Shown here: one piece after another, positions 41,042-50,173 of the stretch
How positions within the stretch are numbered: position 1 is the stretch's first letter
How the letters are laid out: every line of letters starts with the position of its first letter
DNA from: Sphaerisporangium corydalis
GTDB taxonomy: Bacteria > Actinomycetota > Actinomycetes > Streptosporangiales > Streptosporangiaceae
Reading direction: 5' to 3'
DNA length: 64,000 nucleotides
Assembly (NCBI RefSeq): GCF_025506355.1
Contig: NZ_JANZYP010000027.1
Span: 39,133 to 103,132, forward strand
Notes under the pieces: generated by a model
What the model was told of the DNA's origin: nothing
Seen by the model: the letters and a program-made list of their open reading frames with translations, nothing else
The model's database searches: none
Translations under genes and position numbers: made by a program

Positions 41042-43807
41042 CTAGCCGAGCAGTGCCGACACCGCGAAGGCGGTTTCGGGGTGGGCGGACAGGAGTGCGC
41101 GCACTTCCTGGTCGTCCGGTTCGTCCGTTGCGAGATCCTGCCATTCCCCCTCGCACCCGAGCAGCTCCGCCACCGCGTCGAGCGCCGAGGGGTGCGCCAC
41201 CAGCAGCCCGGTCACCGGCCCCGCGGGCACCGGGTCCCGGGACGCCTCGGGCGCCGGTCGCGCCGACCAGGGCGGCACCCAGGCGTCCACCTCGGCCAGC
41301 GTGCCCGGGAACGTGCGGCCCGCCTCGCGGACGAGCACCGGCACCAGCTCGCCGGCCTGGTCGCGGAGCATCGTGATCAGCTTGGGCAGCCACGGCAGCA
41401 GGACGCTGTCGGGCAGCCGGCCGAACGCCTTGGAGATCACCTCGACCACGAACCCCGCGAGCCCCGGAGCCGGCTCCAGGGCCTGCACGAACCCGGTGAT
41501 GTACAGAGGGAACGACGGGACCACCAGCGGGTTGGCCAGCAGCTCGTCGCACCGCGACCGCAACTCGGCCTGCGGCAGCACGCCGAGCTGGGACTGCGCC
41601 GCCCACAGCAGCGCCACCTTGGCAGGCGCCTCGGGATGCGACTGCCGTACCGCCAGCTCGAGCTGGGCGCGGTCGCACCCGAGCGCCAGCGCGAGGCTCT
41701 CCATGGTGAACAGGAACCCCAGCATGGCGCCCACCTGCCGGACGCCGGTGTCCTCGTCCACGAAGGCGGTCGGCAGCAGCGTGCAGTAGTGGGCGTATCC
41801 GGCGCTGACGAACGCCTCGCACCAGGCGGGGAGCACCGGCCCGGTGGCGCGGTAGTAGCCGAGCAGGCGGCGGATCCGGCGCAGCACCTCCGGCGCGTCG
41901 TCCACCGTGCGCTCGGCCGCAAGCAGCTCCACGGCCCGCGCGCCGAGCTCGTCGACGAACCGTTTGCCGCCGAGGAACAGCAGGGCGTCCTCGACGGCCG
42001 CGAGGGCGACGGCCGCCGTGGCGGCCGGCTCCCATACGGCGCGGCGCAGCCGCTGCTCCAGCACCTGCTCGATGGTGACGCCCTCGTAGCCGAGCTCGAT
42101 GAGGGAGCGCTGGTGGCGGCCGAGCGCCAGGTCCCAGCTCTCCTGGATCGACCGCTCGCCCAGCCGCCGCCCGCCCATGATGGGCCGCACCGCGTCCGGC
42201 GGCAGCAGGTAACGCAGCATCCACAGCAGGTCAGAGCACGGCACCAGCTCGGGGTCCGCGCCGAGGTCAAGCAGCGCCCGCTGGATCGTGCGCTTCTGCG
42301 TGTCGAGCCCCAGCGGCGCCAGCCGGTCGTACACGTCGCGCGCCAGCGGCGGCAGGGAGTCGTAGCCGACCGCGCCGACCCGGTCGCCGCCGAGCAGGAT
42401 CTCGCACAGGCGGCGCACGTCCCGGCGGCCCGGCACCACGTCCTTCTCGATGCACGTGACGGCCGCGTCCTGGAAGTCGTACGGCGTGGGCCGGGCCCGG
42501 TCGCGGATGCCCGCGAGCAGCAGGGAGGTCTCGAACACCGCGATGGCGTCCGCCGTGCTGGCCAGGTAGCCGTTGCGGCGGGCCAGCCGCACGATGTCGA
42601 CGGACCAGCCGAGCAGCTCGGCCTCGTCGAGCTCGTCCACGGCCGGCGGCGTGGACAGGAAACCGGACAGCCGGTCGGTGACCTCGGTCCGGGGGACCGG
42701 CGCCGCCTTCCCGGCGCGCGCGGGCCGCTTGCGGGTGTCCGGCCGGCCCGCGAGCCGGAACGGGGTGACGCCGCCGCGCGCCACGGCCTTGGCCCAGGTC
42801 GCCGCGGCGATGGACACCGAGCCGGAGGCCAGCCCGAACTGGGCCTCGATCGCCGAGTGGCTGGAGGGGATCAGCCCGTACAGCCAGCGCGTGGCCGTGC
42901 GGGGGCTGATCTCGTACGGGGCGTCGGAGGCCAGGCCGAACTGCTCGACCCGGCTGGCGGCGTGGAACGCGCCGCACACGTGCAGGCACTCGGCCGGGTC
43001 GGCGCCGGACGCGGCGAGGTGCTCGCGGATGCGGGTCCACATGTAGCGCTCGCGGTCCTCGTCGGTGGCCGGCCGGTCGCCGCCGCCCGGCCTGAGCCGC
43101 CGGAACAGGCCGCCGATCAGCACCATGACCTGGCGGTAGGTGTCGTAGTCCGCGCCGGCCAGGGGCTGCTCGACGTACTGGTCCCACCACTCCGACCAGT
43201 GCCTGACCTTGCCGTGGTGGATGAGGTGCTCTTCGAGCTCGGCGAAGCGGGGGCGCAGGTCGCCGATCTCGACGCCCACCGAGTCGCCGTGCAGGGCCGC
43301 CTCCTCGCCGTGCCCGGTCGCCTCGGTCTCGGTCTCCGGCTTGGGCGCCCACTGGAAGACGTGGTCGGACGAGCGGTCCACCAGGACCAGCTCGACGCCG
43401 GGCGTTTCCAGGGCGTAGGAGATGGCCTGGTACTCGGCCGACGCCTCGGTGATGGGGGCCACCATGCTGAGCGGACCCCAGGCGGGCGGGAAGCCGTCGA
43501 GGTCGGTCGCGAACGCCTGCAATGCCACCGGCAGGCGGCAGTTGCGCAGCTCGGGCAGCAGCGGCCGCAGGTCCTCGCACAGCTCCAGGTAGATGACCTT
43601 CGGCTGTTTCTCCCGCAGGCGCCGCACCATGGCCAGCGCCGAGGCCGGCGAGTGGTGGCAGACCGGGAAGATCTCCAGTGGCTCGGCCAGCGCCCGGTCG
43701 ACGTCGTCCACCAGGCCCGCCAGGATGCCGGGCAGCGCGGCGGGGGCGCCGGCGAAGGCCGTGGCGGCGTCGAGCAACTGCTCGCGGAGCGCGCCGAAGG
43801 GGCTCAT
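41042..43807 (-). CDS. DUF5682 family protein
   Basis: This large soluble protein of 921 aa has no signal or membrane segment. The N-terminal third contains FPVCHHSPASALAMVRRL, YLELCEDLRPLLPEL and HVCGAFHAASRVEQFG. This fits the DUF5682 family, whose members sit with MoxR ATPases and VWA proteins. The C-terminal part is alpha-helical repeat-like. Biochemical function unknown. ATG 43807 overlaps the MoxR stop by 4 nt (ATGA), and it is the last gene of the five-gene operon. In such systems the ATPase and VWA partner usually remodel or load metal into a client; whether this protein is client or effector is not known. Confidence 0.85.
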   Translation of the reverse strand: MSPFGALREQLLDAATAFAGAPAALPGILAGLVDDVDRALAEPLEIFPVCHHSPASALAMVRRLREKQPKVIYLELCEDLRPLLPELRNCRLPVALQAFATDLDGFPPAWGPLSMVAPITEASAEYQAISYALETPGVELVLVDRSSDHVFQWAPKPETETEATGHGEEAALHGDSVGVEIGDLRPRFAELEEHLIHHGKVRHWSEWWDQYVEQPLAGADYDTYRQVMVLIGGLFRRLRPGGGDRPATDEDRERYMWTRIREHLAASGADPAECLHVCGAFHAASRVEQFGLASDAPYEISPRTATRWLYGLIPSSHSAIEAQFGLASGSVSIAAATWAKAVARGGVTPFRLAGRPDTRKRPARAGKAAPVPRTEVTDRLSGFLSTPPAVDELDEAELLGWSVDIVRLARRNGYLASTADAIAVFETSLLLAGIRDRARPTPYDFQDAAVTCIEKDVVPGRRDVRRLCEILLGGDRVGAVGYDSLPPLARDVYDRLAPLGLDTQKRTIQRALLDLGADPELVPCSDLLWMLRYLLPPDAVRPIMGGRRLGERSIQESWDLALGRHQRSLIELGYEGVTIEQVLEQRLRRAVWEPAATAAVALAAVEDALLFLGGKRFVDELGARAVELLAAERTVDDAPEVLRRIRRLLGYYRATGPVLPAWCEAFVSAGYAHYCTLLPTAFVDEDTGVRQVGAMLGFLFTMESLALALGCDRAQLELAVRQSHPEAPAKVALLWAAQSQLGVLPQAELRSRCDELLANPLVVPSFPLYITGFVQALEPAPGLAGFVVEVISKAFGRLPDSVLLPWLPKLITMLRDQAGELVPVLVREAGRTFPGTLAEVDAWVPPWSARPAPEASRDPVPAGPVTGLLVAHPSALDAVAELLGCEGEWQDLATDEPDDQEVRALLSAHPETAFAVSALLG

Positions 43808-44919
43808 GAGAGCGTGGCGATGGCCTGGCGGCCGCCTTCGAGGAAGCCCTCCCACTCACCGCCGTCCTGCTTGCTGCGCGGTTCGACGACGCCGTGCCAG
43901 TACTTGTTCAGGATGGCCAGGTCCTCGGGGGTGCGGCGGGCCAGCGAGCCGACCAGCGACCCGGCGAGCGTCCCGGCGCGCAGGGTGCGGTCACCGAAGA
44001 AGTTGCTGTGCAGGATGGCGTCCTCCAGCACGCCGATCTGCTCGGCCGTGGACAGCGCGGACTCCAGCTTCTCGTCGTCGCTGGTGGCCGAGGCGGCAGC
44101 GGCGCGCAGGTCGGCGAAGCTCTGCAGCAGGATGTCCAGCAGCGTGGGCGGCAGGTCCAGCTCGATGTTGTGCCGTCTCAGCAGTTCCTCGGTGCGGAAG
44201 CGGACGATCTCCGCCTCGCTGCGCTTGTTCGTCACCACGGGGATCTTGATGAAGTTGAAGCGCCGTTTCAGCGCCGACGACAGGTCGTTGACGCCCCGGT
44301 CACGGCTGTTGGCCGTCGCGATGATCGAGAAGCCGGGCTGGGCGAAGACGATGTTGTCGTCGTCCAGCTCCGGGATGGACACGTACTTCTCGGAGAGGAT
44401 GGAGATCAGGGCGTCCTGCACGTCGCTGGTCGACCGGGTCAGCTCCTCGAAGCGGCCGATCACCCCCTGCTCCATGGCCGTCATGATGGGCGAGGGGATC
44501 ATCGACTGGCGGGACTGGCCCTTGGCGATCACCATGGAGACGTTCCACGAGTACTTGATGTGGTCCTCGGTGGTGCCGGCCGTGCCCTGGACGACCAGGG
44601 TGGAGTTGCGGCAGATCGCGGCGGCGAGCAGCTCGGCGAGCCAGCTCTTGCCGGTGCCCGGGTCGCCGATCAGCAGCAGCCCTCGGTCGGATGCCAGGGT
44701 CACGATGCTGCGCTCGACGAAGCTGCGGTCGCCGAACCACTTCTGCGGGATCTCACGGTCGAGCCCGTCCGAGCGCTCGGAGCCGAGCACGAACAGCCGC
44801 ACCATGCGAGGGCTGAGCCGCCACGAGAACGGCTTGGGTCCGTCGTCGACGGACTCCAGCCATTCGAGCTCCTCGGCGTACTTCACCTCGGCGGGGGCGC
44901 GCAGCATGTCGTCGGTCAT
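43804..44919 (-). CDS. MoxR-type AAA+ ATPase
   Basis: This 371-aa protein has Walker A GDPGTGKSW near residue 91, a sensor-1 ATANSRDRG motif near 210, and an arginine-finger-like ALKRRFNFIKIPVV block. The Walker B region reads VIGRFEELTR, lacking the usual DE pair at that place, so ATP hydrolysis geometry may be altered or the motif may be displaced. The helical lid follows. It should form a hexameric ring working with the VWA protein encoded just upstream (11-nt gap) and with DUF5682 (4-nt overlap). ATG 44919 has AGGAGA 8 nt upstream. Confidence 0.9.
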   Translation of the reverse strand: MTDDMLRAPAEVKYAEELEWLESVDDGPKPFSWRLSPRMVRLFVLGSERSDGLDREIPQKWFGDRSFVERSIVTLASDRGLLLIGDPGTGKSWLAELLAAAICRNSTLVVQGTAGTTEDHIKYSWNVSMVIAKGQSRQSMIPSPIMTAMEQGVIGRFEELTRSTSDVQDALISILSEKYVSIPELDDDNIVFAQPGFSIIATANSRDRGVNDLSSALKRRFNFIKIPVVTNKRSEAEIVRFRTEELLRRHNIELDLPPTLLDILLQSFADLRAAAASATSDDEKLESALSTAEQIGVLEDAILHSNFFGDRTLRAGTLAGSLVGSLARRTPEDLAILNKYWHGVVEPRSKQDGGEWEGFLEGGRQAIATLS

Positions 44920-44930
44920 TCGCGGGTCTC

Positions 44931-46340
44931 CTAGGTGAGGAAGTTCTTGAGCTCGAACACGAGCTTGCGGATGTGGCCGGAGATCACCGGGGTGCCCAGG
45001 TCCTTGAGCTTCTGGCGGAACCACGGGTCCACGCTCTGGTTGCCGGAGCTGTTCACCGAGCCCACGGGGATGAACCGCACCCCCGAGCGGCGCACCGCCT
45101 CGAAGTCGGTGATCAGCGCGCGGTTGTCGTAGAAGTCGGAGATCCACACCATCACGGTGTTGCGCGGATCGGCGATCTTCGGCCGGGCCAGGGCCATCGC
45201 GGCCGTGCCGTCGGTGCCGCCGCCGAGCGTCGTGCGCAGCAGCACCTCGAACGGGTCGTGCACCCACGGCGTCAGGTCGAGCGCCCGGGTGTCGTAGGCC
45301 ACAAGGTGGACGTCCACCTTGGGCAGCCCGGCGAAGATCGACGCGAGGATGGTGCAGTTCACCATCGCGTCCACCATCGACCCCGACTGGTCGACGACCA
45401 CGATCAGCCGGGCGGGGGTCGTGCGGCGGGCGGTCTGCCGGTAGTACAGCCGGTCCACGTACAGCCGCTGGTCCTCCGGGCTCCAGTTCGTGAGGTTCTT
45501 CCAGATCGTCCGTTCCAGGTCGAGGTTGCGGAAGACCCGCTTCGGCGGCACCGACCTGTCGATGACGCCCGCGCTCGCCTTCTCGACCTGGGTGCGCAGC
45601 ACCTGGGCCACCTCGTCCACGAACCTGCGGATCAGCGCCTTGGCGTTGGCGAGCGCGACCCCCGACAGGTTGGACTTGTCGCGCAGGAGCTGCTCGATGA
45701 GCGACATGCTCGGCGTGAGCTTCCTGGCCAGGGCCGGGTCGGCGAGCACCTCGCGCAGGCGCATGCGCTTGACCAGGCCGCCTTCCAGCCCGGCCAGGAC
45801 GGCGGCCAGCTCCTCGTTCCCAGGGCGGGCGCGGAGCCCGCCCGGCTCGCACCCCATGCCCCGCTCGAACCAGCCCGCGTCCTGCTGCCAGGTCGCGAGG
45901 TCGCCGGCGCTGACGTCGCCCGTGCCGGTCGAGAACACGTTGAGCAGCAGCTTCGAGACCAGGGCGGCCCGCCGCACCTCGCCGCCGCCCTCGTGCTCCC
46001 GCTCGGTGAGCAGGTCACGCAGCTCCTCGCCCAGCTCGGGGAAGCGCTGCACCAGGTTGTCCACCGACACCCCGGGGTCGAGCAGGGGCGGCGGCAGCCC
46101 GAGGTCGCCGACGATCGCCACGCTCGCCGCCTCCAGCGCGGGCTGCTCGTCGCCGTCGAACAGCCGGGACAGCAGGCGCCAGTAGAGCACCTGGCGACGG
46201 TTCTCGTCGGCGCCCGCCGGACGGCCGTGCCCGGCGGCCGGAGTGCCGGTGGTGCCTGCCGGGTGGCCCGCCCCGGCGGTCAGAGTGTCGACGGCGCCGG
46301 GCGGGTGGCCGCTCGGCTCGGTGGTCGGGGTCTCGCTCAT
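44931..46340 (-). CDS. VWA domain protein (MoxR partner)
   Basis: This 469-aa protein has a disordered Gly/Pro/Thr-rich N-terminus (1-48), a helical middle region and a C-terminal von Willebrand A domain from about residue 285. The MIDAS motif is complete: DQSGSM (near 297), the conserved Thr in LGGGTDGTAAM and Asp in WISDFYDN. MoxR-VWA pairs act together in protein remodelling. ATG 46340 overlaps the previous gene's stop by 4 nt. The MoxR gene follows after 11 nt. A cytoplasmic location is inferred, since there is no signal peptide. Confidence 0.9.
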   Translation of the reverse strand: MSETPTTEPSGHPPGAVDTLTAGAGHPAGTTGTPAAGHGRPAGADENRRQVLYWRLLSRLFDGDEQPALEAASVAIVGDLGLPPPLLDPGVSVDNLVQRFPELGEELRDLLTEREHEGGGEVRRAALVSKLLLNVFSTGTGDVSAGDLATWQQDAGWFERGMGCEPGGLRARPGNEELAAVLAGLEGGLVKRMRLREVLADPALARKLTPSMSLIEQLLRDKSNLSGVALANAKALIRRFVDEVAQVLRTQVEKASAGVIDRSVPPKRVFRNLDLERTIWKNLTNWSPEDQRLYVDRLYYRQTARRTTPARLIVVVDQSGSMVDAMVNCTILASIFAGLPKVDVHLVAYDTRALDLTPWVHDPFEVLLRTTLGGGTDGTAAMALARPKIADPRNTVMVWISDFYDNRALITDFEAVRRSGVRFIPVGSVNSSGNQSVDPWFRQKLKDLGTPVISGHIRKLVFELKNFLT

Positions 46341-47725
46341 TTTCTCAGTAACCGTCCCGCCCGCTCGCGAAGCACGGCGACCCCGTCGCCGGCCCTGGCC
46401 TCGGCCTTGGCGGCCTTGGGGTCGGTGGGCCCGAGCGCCCAGTCGCCGTTGTGCGCGGCGACCGGCTTGCGCTTGACCGTCGTCAGCACCGCCATGGGAC
46501 GCAGCAGCCACCGCCCGCCGTCCCAGCGCAGCAGGCCGAGGCAGGACGAGGAGGCGGCCACCATCTCGGGCGTGAGCGGGCCGCAGGACGGCAGCCGGTC
46601 GACGTCCACGTCGATGGCCGCGCCGCCCAGGTCGAACGCGCCGCCGCCCGTCGTGTACCCCTCGACCAGCACGGGCTCGGAGATGCGCACCGGGTGGCGG
46701 TCCAGGGGCGGCACCGCGGCCGGGCTCGCCCGCCCGAGCAGGATCCGCGCCGTCGCGAACGGGTCGGCCGGCTCGCCCGCGACGGCCCGCTCCTCCTGCC
46801 AGACCAGGTCGCCGCCGGCCAGCAGGGGCATGTCGGTGATCTCCAGGGTGCGGTGCCCGGCGAGCGCCCCCAGCAGCACGGGGTAGCCGCCCAGCAGCCG
46901 CCACACGGCGGGCCCGGTGATCGTGTCGACCTTGGCCGCGGCCACGCTCGCGCGCACCAGCCGGGGCGGGGCGCCGCCCGCGGGTTCGAGGATCGCGTGA
47001 ACCTGCGCGCGCACGACCGTGCTGTGCTCGTGGACCTCGGTCCCGAGGATGAGCAACCGCCCCGACACCGGCTCCGCGCCGCCGTCCCAGGCGCCGGCCT
47101 GCGACAGCAGCAGGCCGCGCGTCCACAGGTCGGCCCACCGCCGCACCGGCAGCCGCTCCATCGTCCCGACCGGGCACGACGCGCGCAGCTCGGCCGCCAG
47201 GCCGTCGAGCAGCACCGCCAGCCCCCGCAGCCGTGGCGCGGAAAGCAGGGCCTCCAGCGTCTGGTCCGAGGCGGTGACGAGGTCGTGGTCCACGCCGCGC
47301 CAGCCGGTGATGGCCAGCTCGCGCAGCCAGACCCGGCAGCCGCCGAGCAGGTTGCCCGGCACCTCGCCGTCCTCGGCGGCGGGAGGCCGCCAGGCCGGAC
47401 GCGACCGCCCGAGCGCGGTGTCGAGCCGGTCGAGCAGGGCGTCGTGCGCCGCGCCGAACAGCGCGGCCCGCCCGCCGGCCAGGGCCACCAGGTGCTCGTC
47501 GGAGACCGACCCCGCGCGGATCTTCTCCACCGCCTCGCCCACCGGCCCGCCGAGTGGAGTGGCCGCGAGCGCGCCGGCCAGGGCGGCGAGGGCGGCGGAC
47601 CGGTCCTCGCCGAGCCGGGCGAACCCGTGCGCGAGGGCGTCGTCGAAGCCCGTCACCAGGCCGAGCGCCTCGCCGACCCCCTCAGGGGTGTCTTGGAGCA
47701 GCTCGCCGAGCCGCGTGCCGAGCAT
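46337..47725 (-). CDS. Uncharacterised protein of the SWIM-MoxR-VWA operon
   Basis: This 462-aa soluble protein matches no domain I can name with certainty (possibly the DUF5691-type partner seen in such operons). The first 140 residues are helical. The centre contains ELAITGWRGVDHDLV and RRWADLWTRGLLLSQAG. The C-terminal half has alternating strands with VEGYTTGGGAFDLGGAAIDVDVDRL and WDGGRWLLRPMAVL. Its start overlaps the SWIM gene's stop by one base (TGATG) and its stop overlaps the VWA start, so it is firmly part of the operon. Confidence 0.8.
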   Translation of the reverse strand: MLGTRLGELLQDTPEGVGEALGLVTGFDDALAHGFARLGEDRSAALAALAGALAATPLGGPVGEAVEKIRAGSVSDEHLVALAGGRAALFGAAHDALLDRLDTALGRSRPAWRPPAAEDGEVPGNLLGGCRVWLRELAITGWRGVDHDLVTASDQTLEALLSAPRLRGLAVLLDGLAAELRASCPVGTMERLPVRRWADLWTRGLLLSQAGAWDGGAEPVSGRLLILGTEVHEHSTVVRAQVHAILEPAGGAPPRLVRASVAAAKVDTITGPAVWRLLGGYPVLLGALAGHRTLEITDMPLLAGGDLVWQEERAVAGEPADPFATARILLGRASPAAVPPLDRHPVRISEPVLVEGYTTGGGAFDLGGAAIDVDVDRLPSCGPLTPEMVAASSSCLGLLRWDGGRWLLRPMAVLTTVKRKPVAAHNGDWALGPTDPKAAKAEARAGDGVAVLRERAGRLLRK

Positions 47726-48216
47726 CAGCCCACGGCTCCCGCGGCCGGGAACCAGTGCAGTTCGGCCATGGGGGCCGTGCTGCCCGGCACCTCCAGGTAG
47801 GCGAGGTGGCGCAGGAATCGGCTGAACACCACCGCCGAGGGGGTGCGCTCCGGGTGGCCGTTCAGACAGCTCATCAGGTCGTCGTCACCGGAGGCCTCCA
47901 CCCGCAGGTAGCGCGCCACCCGGTCGATGCCGTACTGGAGGACGGCCTCGTCGGCGAGCAGCCGCAGATGCTTGCACGGCGAGCCGTGCAGCGCGCCGCA
48001 CGGCCGGTTGTTGTTGGTGCTGCAGTCGTAGGTGTGGGTGCCTGCGGTGATCGACGAGACGTAGACCCGCGCGATGTCGGACCCGCTCGACACGACGCCC
48101 TGCAACCGCCCGTCGGCCAGCTCGACGAAGGGGACCTTCGCCAGCTTGCGCGGCTCGACGGGTGGCAGCACCCGCACCACACTGCACCGCTCCCACGCGG
48201 CTCTCTCCGCGTCCAC
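47725..48216 (-). CDS. SWIM zinc-finger protein
   Basis: A 163-aa product from GTG 48216. The zinc-binding pattern is YDCSTNNN...CGALHGSPCKHLRLLADE near residue 65-90 (C-x-C/H spacing of a SWIM finger, with a divergent first half). The reading frame stays open upstream without a normal start codon, reading SIGVRGPAGLEVEGF before the GTG and back to a TGA near 48285. That stretch looks protein-like, so the true start may be non-canonical or lie in a sequence error. It is first in the leftward operon with uncharacterised protein, VWA, MoxR and DUF5682; SWIM domains usually bind nucleic acid or protein. Confidence 0.78.
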   Translation of the reverse strand: MDAERAAWERCSVVRVLPPVEPRKLAKVPFVELADGRLQGVVSSGSDIARVYVSSITAGTHTYDCSTNNNRPCGALHGSPCKHLRLLADEAVLQYGIDRVARYLRVEASGDDDLMSCLNGHPERTPSAVVFSRFLRHLAYLEVPGSTAPMAELHWFPAAGAVG

Positions 48217-48451
48217 GAACCCTTCGACCTCCAGCCCGGCTGGCCCGCGGACGCCAATCGAGACGTCGGCACCTGCGCGGGCGGCCGATCAATGATCCGG
48301 GAACTTACCCGAGCCCACCGACAATCCGCCGTGGATTCGCGGCCGAAAGATCAAAGAGGCGGAGAATTCAGATCATGGCGTACACCAGGGCGGGAGGGCT
48401 CCTGTCTCGTACCGGAAGTCTCGTACCGGAAGGGGTCCCCACTCGGGCGGG
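48217..48451. promoter_or_regulatory. Leader of the SWIM-MoxR operon
   Basis: 235 bp. It should hold the leftward promoter of the five-gene operon, and at its right end a 14-bp tandem duplication (TCTCGTACCGGAAG at 48405-48418 and 48419-48432) just past the stop of the next gene. No gene. Confidence 0.4.
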
Positions 48452-49489
48452 TCAGTCCATCGGCAGGCGGAACTCGTGCACCGTGCCGTACCGCCGGCCG
48501 GTGGCGAGCCGTACCTCGCCGGCCTTCTGCCGGTAGACGATCGACCACTGGGTGTGGTTCTGCCTGACCCGGGAGAGCAGGTCCATGGCCTGCTCCGGAG
48601 AGAGCCTGCCTCCGGCCGCGCGCAGCGTGTCGCCCGCCGTACGGTAGCGGGGATCGGCCTGGCGTGCCCGCGCGGTGGACCCGGTGAAGGCGAAGTTCAC
48701 CATGGCCTGCCAGGACCCGCTCCCGTGGTGGACCACCATCGCGCCGCCGGCGAACTCGACGACCGCCGACCGCCCCCGCGCGTCGGAGATCAGGTAGTGC
48801 AGCGGCGGGCTCCCGCTGAAGTCGACGTTGTACCGGCGGAACACCTTGAGGGCCTCGCCGACCGTGGCGGCCCCGTCCAGCACCAGCCGCATGACGCGGA
48901 CGCTGCCGGCCGTGCGCCGCTTGGGGTCGTGGCCGGGCCGGGCCTCGGGGACGGTGGCCATGCCCACGACCAGGCCCTTGGAGTTCATGCCGTCGAACGG
49001 CAGCAGCGGGGCCTTCAGCAGCGCCCTGCGGCCGGCGTCGGTGGTGAAGTCGGCGTCGGACCGCACGCCGAGGTAGGAGACGTCGACCATCGACACCGAC
49101 GCGTGCCCCTTCGGTGGTGCGGTGAACAGGAGCAGCGCGGGGTGGTGGTCGTAGTCGAAGTTGCGGCCGGTCAGCGGGTCGGCGGGGTCGCCGTGCGCGG
49201 AGAACAGGGAGCACCCGAAGGCGGTGGGCGTCAGGGCCGGCTCGATCGTCGCGAAGGGGTCGTACCCGCCCTTGTAGGTCATGGTCCACAGCGGGTGGTC
49301 GTCGATTTTGCGCAGGCTCGCCAGAGCGGCGGCGTGCTCGGGCGGCAGCGGCGGCCGGACGGCCGAGGACGCGCGGGGGTCCGGCACGGCGTCCCCCTTC
49401 CGCGACGGAGTGGCGGCTCCGGTCGCGCAACCGAAGAGCACCCAGACGGCGAGCAGAAGCGTCGCCGCGACCCTGGCGGGTTCGGTCAT
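48452..49489 (-). CDS. Secreted lipoprotein Ntn-hydrolase-like protein (linear amide hydrolase / C45 type)
   Basis: This 345-aa protein has a lipoprotein signal (AATLLLAVWVLFGC, Cys21). The mature part shows the Ntn-hydrolase pattern FGCSLFSA...PLTGRNFDYDHHP, where Cys near residue 93 is the likely catalytic nucleophile. FDGMNSKGLVVGMAT and the C-terminal LLSRVRQNHTQWSIVY follow. Relatives are penicillin V acylases, bile-salt hydrolases and C45 acyltransferases, which hydrolyse amide bonds. The Cys is not at the mature N-terminus by lipobox logic, so a second processing step would be needed. It sits next to the NRPS/PKS operon, so a role in product cleavage or resistance is possible but unproven. 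Confidence 0.8.
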   Translation of the reverse strand: MTEPARVAATLLLAVWVLFGCATGAATPSRKGDAVPDPRASSAVRPPLPPEHAAALASLRKIDDHPLWTMTYKGGYDPFATIEPALTPTAFGCSLFSAHGDPADPLTGRNFDYDHHPALLLFTAPPKGHASVSMVDVSYLGVRSDADFTTDAGRRALLKAPLLPFDGMNSKGLVVGMATVPEARPGHDPKRRTAGSVRVMRLVLDGAATVGEALKVFRRYNVDFSGSPPLHYLISDARGRSAVVEFAGGAMVVHHGSGSWQAMVNFAFTGSTARARQADPRYRTAGDTLRAAGGRLSPEQAMDLLSRVRQNHTQWSIVYRQKAGEVRLATGRRYGTVHEFRLPMD

Positions 49490-50173
49490 CCTGCCATGGT
49501 GACGCGCCGGGACGCGGACCGCCAGCCGGTGGCACGGTTTTTCCGGGCGGAATTCGCCCAGCGAAACGTTTTCATTGAATTTTGAAATACAACCTCCATC
49601 TTGACAGCCGGACGGCCTTATGGTGGAACGCGGTCTGACGGAATCCAGACCGATTATCTGACGGGAATTGTCGGCTCCTCCGATGCGGGCCGGGGCGCCC
49701 GGCGGTCCCCGGTGACCAAGATCATCGAAGGGGCGGGCTCGGGGCGGTTGACCGTTTCGGTCGGCGCGACTATGGTGACCGCCCTTTTTCGGGCATTAGG
49801 TACGCGTCACTACTGTCCGTATCGCCGGGTGGGACCGCCTGGGCGCCCCGAAGTCCCCGATGTCGTCGTTATTGCAGGTCATGCCTATTCTGTCAGCGCC
49901 CGCGGGGTCCGATCCCGAAGCTGTACGGAGTCGCGGCCGGCCGCCGGGGCCCGTGCGAGGGCGCGCCGTCCCCTATCGGTCCGGTTGTTCGATTTATTTC
50001 GGACATCCCCTAAGTGGCCCACCCGCGTGCACGCAAAGGATCTTGACGACGTCCCGTCCGTCTGTATATAAGAGTGATTGCCAAGAACGAGTGTTTATAT
50101 CGGGGGGTGCGGTATGTGCCCCTACCACATCAAATTCCGGGGCATTCCAGCCGAGCAGGGGGCTCTGCGCTAG
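49490..50173. promoter_or_regulatory. 684-bp control region upstream of the NRPS/PKS operon
   Basis: No convincing gene. It has the lowest GC in the right half of the window. It should contain the leftward promoter of the hydrolase gene and the rightward promoter of the biosynthetic operon. A rightward frame over 49601-50071 exists but lacks domain character and a ribosome-binding site. Confidence 0.55.
50043..50072 (+). promoter_or_regulatory. Candidate promoter of the NRPS/PKS operon
   Basis: TTGACG (50043-50048) is followed by TATATA (50065-50070, 16-bp spacer) or TATAAG (50067-50072, 18-bp spacer). It is a good sigma-70-like match, rare in this GC-rich DNA, about 100 bp before the first start codon. 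Confidence 0.6.

Noticed and set aside
41081..44938. 1,285-codon rightward open frame opposite DUF5682 and MoxR
   Set aside because: No domain pattern; spans two well-supported overlapping genes on the other strand.
49601..50071. Possible rightward gene, and a TTGACA at 49601, in the control region before the NRPS/PKS operon
   Set aside because: The translation has no domain character and no Shine-Dalgarno. The TTGACA has no suitable -10 element at normal spacing.
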